Assembly: GCF_006517275.1 (NCBI RefSeq)
Contig: NZ_CP041191.1
Location: 1,731,001 to 1,795,000, forward strand
Direction of reading: 5' to 3'
Source of the DNA: Labrenzia sp. PHM005
GTDB lineage: Bacteria > Pseudomonadota > Alphaproteobacteria > Rhizobiales > Stappiaceae
DNA: 64,000 nucleotides
Both the position numbers and the translations under genes were made by a program. The notes below the pieces were generated by a model, which worked only from the letters and a program-made list of their open reading frames with translations, was not told the origin of the DNA and searched no databases. Below are positions 17,659 through 26,036 of the stretch, piece by piece. How positions within the stretch are numbered: position 1 is the first letter of the stretch; the number at the start of each line of letters is the position of its first letter.

Positions 17659-18714
17659 ATGGTCGGCATGACCATACTGCTTTCTTCCGTCACAAAATCT
17701 TTCGGCACTCACAAAGCCCTAAATCATGTCGATCTGGAAATCGAAGACGGTGCGTTTTTTGTTGTTTTGGGTCCGTCCGGCTGTGGCAAGTCAACTCTGT
17801 TGAGGGCAATCGCCGGGCTTGAGCCGATCGACAGCGGCGAGATTGCGCTGGGCGGGGAGATGGTTGCTCGGGACGGCTTTCATCTGGAGCCTGAACGCCG
17901 ACAGACAGGTGTGGTGTTCCAGTCCTATGCTTTGTGGCCGCATATGAGTGTAGCCGCAAACGTGGCCTTTCCGATGGAAACGGCTGGATTGAAAAAGGCG
18001 GAGATAAAAGCCCGGACCGCTGATCATTTGAAGACCGTTGAACTGACGCCGTTTCGCGACCGCAAACCGGCGGATCTGTCCGGCGGGCAGCGCCAGCGGG
18101 TGGCGTTGGCGCGCTGCCTGGCGCAAGGCGCAAAGACGGTTCTGATGGATGAACCGCTGGCCAATCTCGATCCGCATCTGCGCGGCGCCATGGAAGAGGA
18201 ACTGGCAGCCTTCCACAAGATGAGTGGTGCAACCACACTGTTCATCACCCACGATCAACGTGAAGCAATGGCGCTGGCCGACAAGGTGGCGGTGATGTGG
18301 GACGGTGAGTTTCTGCAGGTAGATGAACCCGATACACTTTACCGGCGGCCGCACTCCGAGAAGGTCGCGGGATTTATCGGCCGCAGCAGTCTTGTGCCGG
18401 TACGGATCGAGCAAGTGGATGGGACTCGAGCCTGGGTACTCGTCGGGGAGCACCGGTTTGAGGCTGAGTGCGCACTTGGCACAACAACGGGTCTCGCAAC
18501 GTTGTTGCTACGTCCTGAACACCTGGTGCTTGCACCCGGCGGTCATGGCCTCAAGGCAACGGTCGAGCGGACGATTTACCGCGGCGGCTTCTGGGAAGCC
18601 TTTGTTGCGATCGACGGCCTTTCAAAACCTTTGATGATGAACCTAAACCGAGCGGCCAAGATTGGTGAGAGCTTGTTCTTAGAGAACTTGCGGGGGTGGG
18701 TGCTGCCGAGTTGA
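17659..18714 (+). CDS. ABC transporter ATP-binding protein, FbpC/PotA-like
   Basis: 351 residues: Walker A GPSGCGKST (38-46), Q-loop VVFQSYALWPHMSV, signature LSGGQRQRVALARCLA, Walker B VLMDEPLANLD, switch His in FITHDQREAMAL, and a C-terminal TOBE-like region (about 280-350). This is the CUT/iron-type importer ATPase with canonical residues. Its expected partners are the fused permease at 19258 and binding protein at 20980, encoded convergently on the other strand 0.5 kb away. ATG 17659 and ATG 17668 are both possible starts and neither has a strong ribosome-binding site. Confidence 0.92.
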   Translation: MVGMTILLSSVTKSFGTHKALNHVDLEIEDGAFFVVLGPSGCGKSTLLRAIAGLEPIDSGEIALGGEMVARDGFHLEPERRQTGVVFQSYALWPHMSVAANVAFPMETAGLKKAEIKARTADHLKTVELTPFRDRKPADLSGGQRQRVALARCLAQGAKTVLMDEPLANLDPHLRGAMEEELAAFHKMSGATTLFITHDQREAMALADKVAVMWDGEFLQVDEPDTLYRRPHSEKVAGFIGRSSLVPVRIEQVDGTRAWVLVGEHRFEAECALGTTTGLATLLLRPEHLVLAPGGHGLKATVERTIYRGGFWEAFVAIDGLSKPLMMNLNRAAKIGESLFLENLRGWVLPS

Positions 18715-18719
18715 GCCGA

Positions 18720-19247
18720 TTACCTCAATTTTTTCCGCATGGCGCAGCGTTTTTCCGGGAAAGGAAGACCTGCGGAGCGTTCGTCCTGAACCAGTTTGAG
18801 CAGTCTTGGTTCACAGTCCTTGTCGGCCAGGATGTCAAAACCCAGTTTCTCATAGAACGGCGCATTCCAGGGCACATGGCTGAAGGTCGTCAGAGTCAGT
18901 TCTGACAGTCCTCGAGATCTGGCTTGCTCTTCCGCATGTGCCAAGAGCGCCTGGCCGATGCCCTGTTTTTGATGATCGAAATGGACAGAAATCTCATAGA
19001 TATGCAGGGCGCCATCTTCAGGGAGCGCGGCGAGAAATCCGACCGGTTTGCCATCCTTTGTTTCGGCCAGCCAACTGGTTTGCGCTGCGATAGTTGGACA
19101 GTGCTGATCTTTTGTTGCACAGCTGCCGTCGGCGAAAGAAGCCAGGCCATCAATCGCTCTAAAGGCCTGGCTGGCGGAAATCTCCACCGCCTGAAGATCT
19201 GCAACGTCGCTTTCAACAGTTTTGCGGATTTTGAATGTTGAAGCCAT
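18720..19247 (-). CDS. GNAT family N-acetyltransferase
   Basis: About 175 residues. The acetyl-CoA loop region is VHFDHQKQGIGQALLAHAEEQARSRG, with the characteristic Q/RxxGxG/A pattern, followed by the typical APFYEKLGF near the C-terminus. I chose ATG 19247 so that it starts 10 bp after the permease stop; an upstream in-frame ATG at 19292 would overlap the permease. It ends 5 bp from the convergent ATPase gene. Substrate unknown; it is probably transcribed with the permease and binding-protein genes. Confidence 0.85.
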   Translation of the reverse strand: MASTFKIRKTVESDVADLQAVEISASQAFRAIDGLASFADGSCATKDQHCPTIAAQTSWLAETKDGKPVGFLAALPEDGALHIYEISVHFDHQKQGIGQALLAHAEEQARSRGLSELTLTTFSHVPWNAPFYEKLGFDILADKDCEPRLLKLVQDERSAGLPFPEKRCAMRKKLR

Positions 19248-19257
19248 CAGCGTGTGA

Positions 19258-20973
19258 TCAATCTTTCCAGGGAATGGTTCCGGCCGGAACACGGTTGGCT
19301 AGGCTGTTCATCGCCAGCATGACGAAGATCGTCGCAAGAACAACCACAACAGACATAGCCGCCGCAAGGGTTGTATATCCGCCATCTTCATAGTTGAAAA
19401 TGGTGGTGCCGATGGTTTCATTGCCCGTGGACCATAGGAGTGCAGAGACCGTCACCTCGTTATAGGCGGTCAGGAAAACGAGGATTGCGCCGGAAGCAGC
19501 AGAGGGTGCTGTGAGCGGAGCAAAAACCTTGACCACCCGCCGGGCGAAGCCAGCTCCGGAAACCTTGGCGGCATCTTCCAAGGACCGATCCATTTGCAGA
19601 AAGGCAGCGGCCACCGGTTTCAAGCCGACGGCCAGAAACACTGAGATATAGGCAATCAGGATGATCCAGAGCGTCCCGTAAAGGGAGACGTTCAAGACTG
19701 GCAGGGGCCGGATGAGCGCCAGAATAAAGGCGATCGACATGACCAGCCCGGGAACTGCAAAGGCAATCTCGGCTTGAGACGAGGCAAAGATGCTTGCTCC
19801 CCGGACCCGCTGATGCCGATGGCTAAGAAAGTATCCGAGTAGAATACTCATCGCCGCAATAAGGGTGGCGGCGACAGCGGCAACAAGTGTTGAATTGGCA
19901 AAAGCGCGCAGGGTCACGGATTGCCGCCACAGGACTTCGATAAAGTTTTCCAGCGTCAAGGTTTCGGCCGACAGGGGCAGGCCATAGGTCGTCACCAGGG
20001 AGGTCGCCAGCAGCGAGACTGCCGGTAGTAGGAGCACCAGCGCAACAAAGGTCCAGAGTGTCAGTTCGACCCAGATCCGTTTGCGCTTAAGAGATATGGC
20101 GAGCGGATCCTGCGGCAGGCCGATCAGACTGGACCGCATGCGCCGTTGCAAAAAGCTTTGGATGAGCAGTGCAACAAGTGCGACAGCCGCCAGAATGACC
20201 GAGATCACAGCAACGTTTGGCAGGACATCTGGGCCGAAGCTGGCAAGCCGCCGCCAGATCAATACCGGTAAGGTGGTGTAGCGCGCCGGAATGCCGATCA
20301 GAGCGTTGATGCCGAAATTGCCGAGCGCGGCGACAAATCCGAGCGCGAAGCTTGCCAGCAAGGCCGGACCGAGCAGGGGCAGGGTAATCCTTGTGAGCAG
20401 CCGGAAAGTGCCCGCGCCTGAGATACGGGCCGCGTCCGACAATTCCCGCGGAAAGGATCTGAGTGCTGCCCGGACCAACAAGAACACCAGCGGGCTGTGT
20501 TGCAGGGTCAACAGAAGCACCAGGCCTTCGCGGGAGTAGAGCGGATGAGTGGAGCCGAGTTCCGGCGCAAGTCCTATCCAGCGAAGCAACGGGCTTGCCG
20601 GTCCGAGCGCTTGTATCCAGGCAATTGCCGTCACATGCGGCGGGATCATCATTGGCAGAAGGATCAGGAACACCAGCAGGCCCTTGGCGCGCACATCGGT
20701 CAGTCCAATGATCAGAGCGAGCACCGTGCCGAGAACGGTCGCTGCCAAAGCAGACAAAAAGCTGCTTTCCATGGAGTGCCAGAGCGCGCGTTGAACCGAT
20801 CGGCTAGCCAGCGCGTCGGTCAAGGGCCCAAGAGCAAACGCCCCCTCGTGGGTCAGTCCGATCTTGAACAGCAACAGGAGCGGCAGGCCGCACAGCAGCG
20901 TCGCGCAGACAACCAAAATGGCGAGAGACAGTCTCTCGCCATTCCAGACCTTATGATGAAAGGCTTGCGCCAT
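19258..20973 (-). CDS. ABC transporter permease, fused two-domain iron(III)/FbpB type
   Basis: 571 residues made of two homologous permease halves, each about six transmembrane helices. Both coupling (EAA) loops are visible: SDAARISGAGTFRLLTRITLP in the first half and LEDAAKVSGAGFARRVVKV in the second. This fused arrangement is typical of iron(III) and some 2-aminoethylphosphonate importers. It starts 6 bp after the binding-protein stop, so the two are co-transcribed. The ATPase is on the opposite strand at 17659-18714. Confidence 0.93.
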   Translation of the reverse strand: MAQAFHHKVWNGERLSLAILVVCATLLCGLPLLLLFKIGLTHEGAFALGPLTDALASRSVQRALWHSMESSFLSALAATVLGTVLALIIGLTDVRAKGLLVFLILLPMMIPPHVTAIAWIQALGPASPLLRWIGLAPELGSTHPLYSREGLVLLLTLQHSPLVFLLVRAALRSFPRELSDAARISGAGTFRLLTRITLPLLGPALLASFALGFVAALGNFGINALIGIPARYTTLPVLIWRRLASFGPDVLPNVAVISVILAAVALVALLIQSFLQRRMRSSLIGLPQDPLAISLKRKRIWVELTLWTFVALVLLLPAVSLLATSLVTTYGLPLSAETLTLENFIEVLWRQSVTLRAFANSTLVAAVAATLIAAMSILLGYFLSHRHQRVRGASIFASSQAEIAFAVPGLVMSIAFILALIRPLPVLNVSLYGTLWIILIAYISVFLAVGLKPVAAAFLQMDRSLEDAAKVSGAGFARRVVKVFAPLTAPSAASGAILVFLTAYNEVTVSALLWSTGNETIGTTIFNYEDGGYTTLAAAMSVVVVLATIFVMLAMNSLANRVPAGTIPWKD

Positions 20974-20979
20974 TCGGAA

Positions 20980-21960
20980 TTAACCGCCGAAGATTTCGGA
21001 GAACTTCATCTTGTTGGCTGTGTCCTGTTCCAGGGCCTTGGCCGGATCAAAATCCATCAGCTTGATCTGGTCGCGGGCCGGGAACCCCTCCGGAGCTGCA
21101 ACAGCCGGATGGGCCGGCAGGTAGCCTTGGGAAGATGCCAGCTTCTGGCCGTCTTCAGACAAGAGGAAGTCGACAAAGGCTTTGGCCGCATCCGGATTTT
21201 GAGCGGTCGAGAGGATGGCAACCGGCTCGGTGACTGCGGAAACTCCTTCTTCCGGGAAGACGAATTCCACTGGAGCACCTTTCAGTTTTTCACGGATCGG
21301 CAGGAAGTCGACCACAAATCCATAGAGTTTTTCACCACCAGCAATCGCCTTGTAAGTGCCGCCGTTGCCGCCTTTCGGGTTGGCGCCCTGATCCGCCAAA
21401 CCCTCATAATAGGCCCAGCCGAGATCCGGATTGGAAGTTAAAGCGGCCATGTGGATGGTTGCAGCGCCAGAGGTCAGCGGTGACGGCATTGCCAGCTTGT
21501 CCTTGGCCTCTGCTTTCAAAAGGTCTTTGTAGGAAGACGGCTTCATCGGCGCATTTGTGTTGTAGACGATGCCGGAGGTGATCAACTTGGTTGAGAAATA
21601 AGTTTTCTCTGCATCCATCAGGGCCGGGTCATAGGCAGAGATGTCAGCGCCGTCATGCGCCATCAAACGGCCTTCCTTCTTCAGACCTTCCATGGTGACC
21701 ATGTCAGCGATTAGAAGAACGTCCGGCTTCGGGCTGCCGGCCTCGAATTCGGCACGGAGCTTGGCCATCATTTTGGTGGTGCCGTCGCGGACCCACTCCA
21801 CTTCAACACCCGGGTGCTTGGCAGTGAACGCGTCGACCGTTGCCTGCGCGTCCTTGTTCGGCTGTGAGGTGTAGAGAACCAGTTTGCCAGAAACATCGCC
21901 GGCAAAAGCGGAAACAGTTGCGCCAGCGAGAAGGCCGGCTGCCATCAGAAACTTTTTCAT
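20980..21960 (-). CDS. ABC transporter substrate-binding protein, iron(III)/AfuA-like
   Basis: 326 residues with a Sec signal peptide (MKKFLMAAGLLAGATVSAFA, cleavage about residue 20) and the extracellular solute-binding fold: GKLVLYTSQPNKDAQ, VEVEWVRDGTTKMMAKL, PDVLLIADMVTMEGL. It would capture a ligand in the periplasm for the fused permease next to it. Iron(III) is the usual substrate of this family, but phosphonate or polyamine cannot be excluded from the sequence. AAGGAT precedes the ATG. It is the first gene of the operon with permease and GNAT. Confidence 0.9.
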   Translation of the reverse strand: MKKFLMAAGLLAGATVSAFAGDVSGKLVLYTSQPNKDAQATVDAFTAKHPGVEVEWVRDGTTKMMAKLRAEFEAGSPKPDVLLIADMVTMEGLKKEGRLMAHDGADISAYDPALMDAEKTYFSTKLITSGIVYNTNAPMKPSSYKDLLKAEAKDKLAMPSPLTSGAATIHMAALTSNPDLGWAYYEGLADQGANPKGGNGGTYKAIAGGEKLYGFVVDFLPIREKLKGAPVEFVFPEEGVSAVTEPVAILSTAQNPDAAKAFVDFLLSEDGQKLASSQGYLPAHPAVAAPEGFPARDQIKLMDFDPAKALEQDTANKMKFSEIFGG

Positions 21961-22058
21961 GTCACGGATCCTTGTGCGAAGGGCCGCAGAAGCAATTGCG
22001 GATGGCCATCGCTAGCAGGGTTGTGTGACAGATTTTTTTGACTGCTAGGTAAAACTGC

Positions 22059-22082
22059 GTGGCCGCCGACATTGGCGGCCAC
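22059..22082 (-). terminator. Hairpin downstream of the metallo-hydrolase gene
   Basis: Perfect 9-bp stem gtggccgcc / ggcggccac with a 6-nt loop, about 30 bp after the stop of the gene at 22113-23033. A short T run (gttttacc in the reverse strand) follows 4-5 nt later, so it is a moderate rho-independent terminator insulating the iron-type ABC operon. Confidence 0.6.
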
Positions 22083-22112
22083 ATGTGTCTGAAACCAGGT
22101 GCATTTCTGTTG

Positions 22113-23033
22113 TCAGGTATAGGTTACTGGTGTTCCTTCAGAAACCAAGTCCAACCCATAAGGTGCACCATCGAGCGCTTCAGCAAGATGATGGATCGGT
22201 TCCAGATAGAGCTCATAAGTTGAGTGGTGCAGTGGCAGGATCTTCTTGGGTTTCAAGAGGGCAGCAAAAACGGCGACATCGCCGGCGTTCATGCTGATTT
22301 GGCCAAGCGGCCCGGTGGTGCCGACGCTGCCAAGGTGCGGGATGAAAAGGTCTGGAGATCCCAATGGTTCCAAAGCTGCGACGACCGGTTTGGTTCCAAA
22401 TGTATCGCCGCCCCAATAGACGGAGTACGACCAGTCACCACGGTTGAACGTGAGCCAATACCCATTGCCTTCGCCCAAAATAGCTGCAATTTCCGGGTTT
22501 TCAGAGTGATCGGCCCGGATCGCCGTAATCTCAACGGTGACATCGCCTTTCGTGATGGTTTTTTTCTCGCCCCAGGCCAGGGAGGAGAGGTTGGAAAACC
22601 CTTTTTGGGTCAACGTATCCAAGTCGTGTGTGGGGGCCATCATGGGGATGTTCTTGGCAAGTCTTGCTTCGGCCTCCTGATCAAAATGATCTTCGTGCAT
22701 ATGGCTCACCAGAACATGATCCACGGTGTCGAGGTCTATCCCCTGGAAGGGTGTCAGCCGGCGGTGAAACTTTATGTTCGGTCCCTTCGCGAGATCAAAC
22801 ATTTCATTCGGATCGCCCATCTTGAACGCCTTGTCGCCCTCGCCAAAACAAGGGTCGGTCAACAGGGTCAGATCCCCGCAGGTCAACAACATGGTGGCAC
22901 TGCCTAGCCAGGTGATGGTGAGTCCACCTTGGGACATGCTTCCAGCCGTGCTGGCAGACGTGGTGCCTGCAAGGGCCAAAGGCGCGGCAAGGCTGGCTGT
23001 GCCGGCCGTTTTTAAGAAATCTCTTCTTTTCAT
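22113..23033 (-). CDS. Tat-exported metallo-beta-lactamase-fold hydrolase, UlaG-like
   Basis: 306 residues. The N-terminus MKRRDFLKTAGTASLAAPLALAG is a Tat signal (twin Arg, then hydrophobic stretch). The catalytic domain has SHMHEDHFD, the HxHxDH metal site, an early LTDPCFG, and a further GGDTFG and LPLHHST with metal-ligand-like Asp/His. The family hydrolyses esters, lactones or phosphodiesters outside the cytoplasm; the substrate is not evident. GAGAGGA lies about 9 nt before the ATG. The gene is divergent from the LysR gene at 23135, its likely regulator, with 101 bp between them. Confidence 0.88.
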   Translation of the reverse strand: MKRRDFLKTAGTASLAAPLALAGTTSASTAGSMSQGGLTITWLGSATMLLTCGDLTLLTDPCFGEGDKAFKMGDPNEMFDLAKGPNIKFHRRLTPFQGIDLDTVDHVLVSHMHEDHFDQEAEARLAKNIPMMAPTHDLDTLTQKGFSNLSSLAWGEKKTITKGDVTVEITAIRADHSENPEIAAILGEGNGYWLTFNRGDWSYSVYWGGDTFGTKPVVAALEPLGSPDLFIPHLGSVGTTGPLGQISMNAGDVAVFAALLKPKKILPLHHSTYELYLEPIHHLAEALDGAPYGLDLVSEGTPVTYT

Positions 23034-23134
23034 GACAATAGTCCTCTCTTTTGAACCATGACAGAGAGGTAGATCTGAAACTTTGTCTGATGTAGTCAGT
23101 TAAAAGTGGTTTATCTGTTCAAGAATTTCAGCCA

Positions 23135-23968
23135 ATGACGACGCTCTCGCATTTTGAAACATTTGTGGAAGTGGCTCAAAGCGGTAGTTTTGCAGCGGCT
23201 GCCCGCACTTTGGCACTTCCCCGCTCGACCATCACCGCAAGGATCAAGACGCTGGAAAGCGCGCTTGGAACAGCGCTCTTTCATCGAACGACCCGTCAGG
23301 TGCGGCTGACGGCAGACGGCCAAACTTATCTGGCGCAAGTGCAGCCGGCACTGGCGGCACTTGCGGCGGCCGGAGAGAACCTGAAATCAAGTCAGGTGCC
23401 AAAAGGTCTTGTCCGGATGTCCGTGCCGGTCGACCTCGTTCAGCCGCTCTTCGCCCGTGCGCTCAGCGGCTTCCAGGAACAATACCCGGAGGTTCAGCTG
23501 GACGTGCATGTCAGTGACCAAACGGTTGACCTCGTCCGGGACGGATTTGATCTGGCCTTGCGTGGTCTTCGGGTAACCACGGACAATGCTGTCATGCGCA
23601 AGATCGCGTCCAATCGTATGGTTGCCGTTGCCCGTCCGGATGTTGCGGCCCGGGACGGATTTGAAGGCCTTATGGAGGCCGGGGCGGTTCTGGACCCCAT
23701 AGGTGCGCTGGCGGAAACAAGCGCAAAACTTTTTGGGCTCAAGACGCGCAATTTTCAGCTGGCCAAGGAACTGCTCCTGACTATGGACATTGCCGGGCTG
23801 TTGCCCCGCGCGATTTGCGCAGATGAACTGGCCTGTGGTGATCTGGTTGAGCTCACAGTGGATATAGAGCTTCCCGAAATCCCGCTTTTTGTGGTTCTGC
23901 CCACCGGGCGTCATGTTCCAAAACGCGTTCGTTTGTTTGTTGATCATCTGGTTTCCGCATTCCGCTAA
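23135..23968 (+). CDS. LysR family transcriptional regulator
   Basis: 277 residues: winged helix-turn-helix (FVEVAQSGSFAAAARTLALPRSTITARIKTLE split over 10-42) and a substrate-binding domain with VQPLFARALSGFQEQYPEVQ and DGFDLALRG, typical of the CrgA/AaeR-like LysR branch. Divergent from the Tat-exported hydrolase at 22113-23033, which it probably controls through the 101-bp gap. No inducer can be deduced. Confidence 0.93.
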   Translation: MTTLSHFETFVEVAQSGSFAAAARTLALPRSTITARIKTLESALGTALFHRTTRQVRLTADGQTYLAQVQPALAALAAAGENLKSSQVPKGLVRMSVPVDLVQPLFARALSGFQEQYPEVQLDVHVSDQTVDLVRDGFDLALRGLRVTTDNAVMRKIASNRMVAVARPDVAARDGFEGLMEAGAVLDPIGALAETSAKLFGLKTRNFQLAKELLLTMDIAGLLPRAICADELACGDLVELTVDIELPEIPLFVVLPTGRHVPKRVRLFVDHLVSAFR

Positions 23969-24076
23969 CCGCTGCGAACGCGCCTCAAATGAAATCCAGT
24001 CGTTGCTGTTGGACTGAAGGTCGGGTATCACCGGCCTTAATCGATTAAATCTTCCAAAGAATAATGGGCACTGAGC

Positions 24077-25501
24077 ATGACCTCTCAAGGCGCACAAGCG
24101 GATATCGGCCTGATCGGCCTTGGCACAATGGGCGGAAATCTCGCGCTCAACATTGCGGAGAACGGCTTCCGGATTTCGGTTTTCAACCGGACGCTTGAGA
24201 AAACCGATCAATTCATGGCCAAGGCGGGAGCGCTGGCGGAAAAGCTGGTGCCCAGCAAAACGCTGGAAGACTTTGTTGCTTCTATCGCCTCTCCGCGTGC
24301 CATCATTTTGATGGTACCGGCAGGAGACGCCGTTGATGCTCAAATTGCAGCTTTGCGGCCTCTTTTGGATGCAGAAGATCTGATCATCGATGCGGGCAAC
24401 GCCAATTATCATGACACCAACCGCCGTGCAGCTGACGCTGAGACACAAGGCCCGCGTTTCATGGGTATTGGCGTTTCAGGCGGTGAAGAAGGCGCGCGGT
24501 TTGGTCCGTCGATCATGGGTGGCGGGGCCAAGGATGCCTGGGATCAGGTCGGCCATATTCTGGAAGCCATTTCCGCAAAACATGAGGACGAGCCTTGCGC
24601 TGCGTTCCTTGGCGCGGCTGGAGCCGGTCATCTGGTCAAGACCGTGCACAACGGTATCGAATATGCAGACATGCAGATGATTGCTGAAGTTTATGGTGTG
24701 ATGCGCGACGGCTTCGGGATGTCGTCCAATGAAATCGGCGATGTTTTTGAAAAGTGGAACGGCGGCATTCTGCAGTCCTATCTGATCGAGATTTCCTACA
24801 AGGTGGCCAAGACAGCGGATCCGGAAACCGGCAAACCGATGCTGGACATCATTCTGGATAAGGCCGGCCAGAAAGGCACAGGCCGCTGGACAGCGATCGA
24901 AGCGTTGATGCTCGGCACGCCCGCCAGTGCCATCGAAGCGGCCGTTGCAACCCGGAACATGTCCGCGCGCCTGGATGAACGCAAGAAGGGCGAAGCTGAA
25001 TTCGGTGCCGCTCCGAACGAGATGGACCGTGAAGCTGTGTCCATCGATGCGCTCGAAGCAGCGCTCGTTGCTGGCAAGATTATCTGTTATGCGCAAGGCT
25101 TTGGTTTGATCCTGGAAGCGGCCAAACAATACGGTTGGGCGATGCCTTTGCCGGAGATCGCCAAGATCTGGCGCAACGGCTGCATCATACGCTCGGCGAT
25201 GTTGAACGACATGTCCGCAGCCTTGGCCGATGACGATGAACGGAACCTGATGCTGGCGCCGTTCTTTTCTGACAAGCTCAAGGAAACCGAAGCCATGCTG
25301 CGCCAGGTGGTGGCCCAAGCCGCGCTTCACGGACTGCCAGTACCGGCGCTGTCCGCAGCGCTGTCTTATTTTGACATCATGCGCACCGGCCGCTCAACGG
25401 CCAACATGCTGCAAGGCCAGCGTGATTTCTTCGGTGCGCATGGATTTGAGCGGACCGACAAGGACGGCAGCGGCTATCACGGCCCATGGGCGATGGGGTG
25501 A
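24077..25501 (+). CDS. gnd: 6-phosphogluconate dehydrogenase, decarboxylating
   Basis: 474 residues, full length. N-terminal NADP fold IGLIGLGTMGGNLALNIAENG with NRT after strand 2 (NADP-preferring), catalytic GVSGGEEGARFGPSIMGGG, HNGIEYADMQMIAEVY and the C-terminal dimer tail ending in ADM-like RTDKDGSGYHGPW. It oxidatively decarboxylates 6-phosphogluconate to ribulose 5-phosphate in the pentose phosphate pathway. It is a single-gene unit followed by a strong terminator at 25533. Confidence 0.97.
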   Translation: MTSQGAQADIGLIGLGTMGGNLALNIAENGFRISVFNRTLEKTDQFMAKAGALAEKLVPSKTLEDFVASIASPRAIILMVPAGDAVDAQIAALRPLLDAEDLIIDAGNANYHDTNRRAADAETQGPRFMGIGVSGGEEGARFGPSIMGGGAKDAWDQVGHILEAISAKHEDEPCAAFLGAAGAGHLVKTVHNGIEYADMQMIAEVYGVMRDGFGMSSNEIGDVFEKWNGGILQSYLIEISYKVAKTADPETGKPMLDIILDKAGQKGTGRWTAIEALMLGTPASAIEAAVATRNMSARLDERKKGEAEFGAAPNEMDREAVSIDALEAALVAGKIICYAQGFGLILEAAKQYGWAMPLPEIAKIWRNGCIIRSAMLNDMSAALADDDERNLMLAPFFSDKLKETEAMLRQVVAQAALHGLPVPALSAALSYFDIMRTGRSTANMLQGQRDFFGAHGFERTDKDGSGYHGPWAMG

Positions 25502-25532
25502 TCCGGCACACCACCAGAGAGATCGTTGTTGG

Positions 25533-25557
25533 AAAGGCCGGGGTGATCCGGCCTTTT
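25533..25557 (+). terminator. Rho-independent terminator after gnd
   Basis: Stem aaaggccgg / ccggccttt with a 6-nt loop, then ttgctatttt, 31 bp after the gnd stop codon. Confidence 0.8.
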
Positions 25558-25637
25558 GCTATTTTGGCCAGCCGTTTTTCAAACCCGGACAATTGGAAGG
25601 TCGGGTATCTGGGGTGAAGAGTTGTCCAAGTCATCCC

Positions 25638-25964
25638 TCACTGCTTTTTCCGGATCTCCAAGCGGTCGGCGGCAACGGACAAGACCTCTAGGATTTCCAC
25701 TTGATCTCCGTGTTCAATGCGGACCTTCAGGCCATCTTCTTCGTCAATTTCCCACCGGCCTTCGGTGACGTTGCTAACATCGGCAGGGCCGATCCCGGCT
25801 CCCGCATATGAGTTGTCGTTGTTGAGCCGGAAGGCCGCGCGCCCACGGCTCGGCGGTAGTTGATGTTGTGGCGGGCGGAACACCATTGAGTCAGCAGTGT
25901 CTTCCTCGCTTGAATGGATCCACTCTCCGAGCAAGGGCGTGGCCCCAGTTTTCTTCTGTCCCAT
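25638..25964 (-). CDS. Hypothetical protein, 108 residues
   Basis: Starts MGQKKTGATPLLGEWIHSSEED, contains RGRAAFRLNNDNSYAG and VTEGRWEIDEEDGLKVRI and ends in a charged tail. The pattern (LLGEW near the start, then alternating strands with GRWEIDEED) resembles small lipocalin-like beta-barrel proteins that test stability, but I do not recognise a named family. No signal peptide, no cysteine. It lies just downstream of the metalloprotease gene on the same strand, with about 72 bp between them, so they may share a transcript. Confidence 0.65.
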   Translation of the reverse strand: MGQKKTGATPLLGEWIHSSEEDTADSMVFRPPQHQLPPSRGRAAFRLNNDNSYAGAGIGPADVSNVTEGRWEIDEEDGLKVRIEHGDQVEILEVLSVAADRLEIRKKQ

Positions 25965-26036
25965 GTGTCCTCGGTCTCAAAGCTGTAGGTTCCGTGCCGG
26001 CTATTTGAGACCGGCACAGCCTATTATCCAGTCTTG

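Noticed and set aside
23387..24448. Reverse frame of 353 codons
   Set aside because: Covers parts of both LysR and gnd, each of which is a clear gene on the forward strand.
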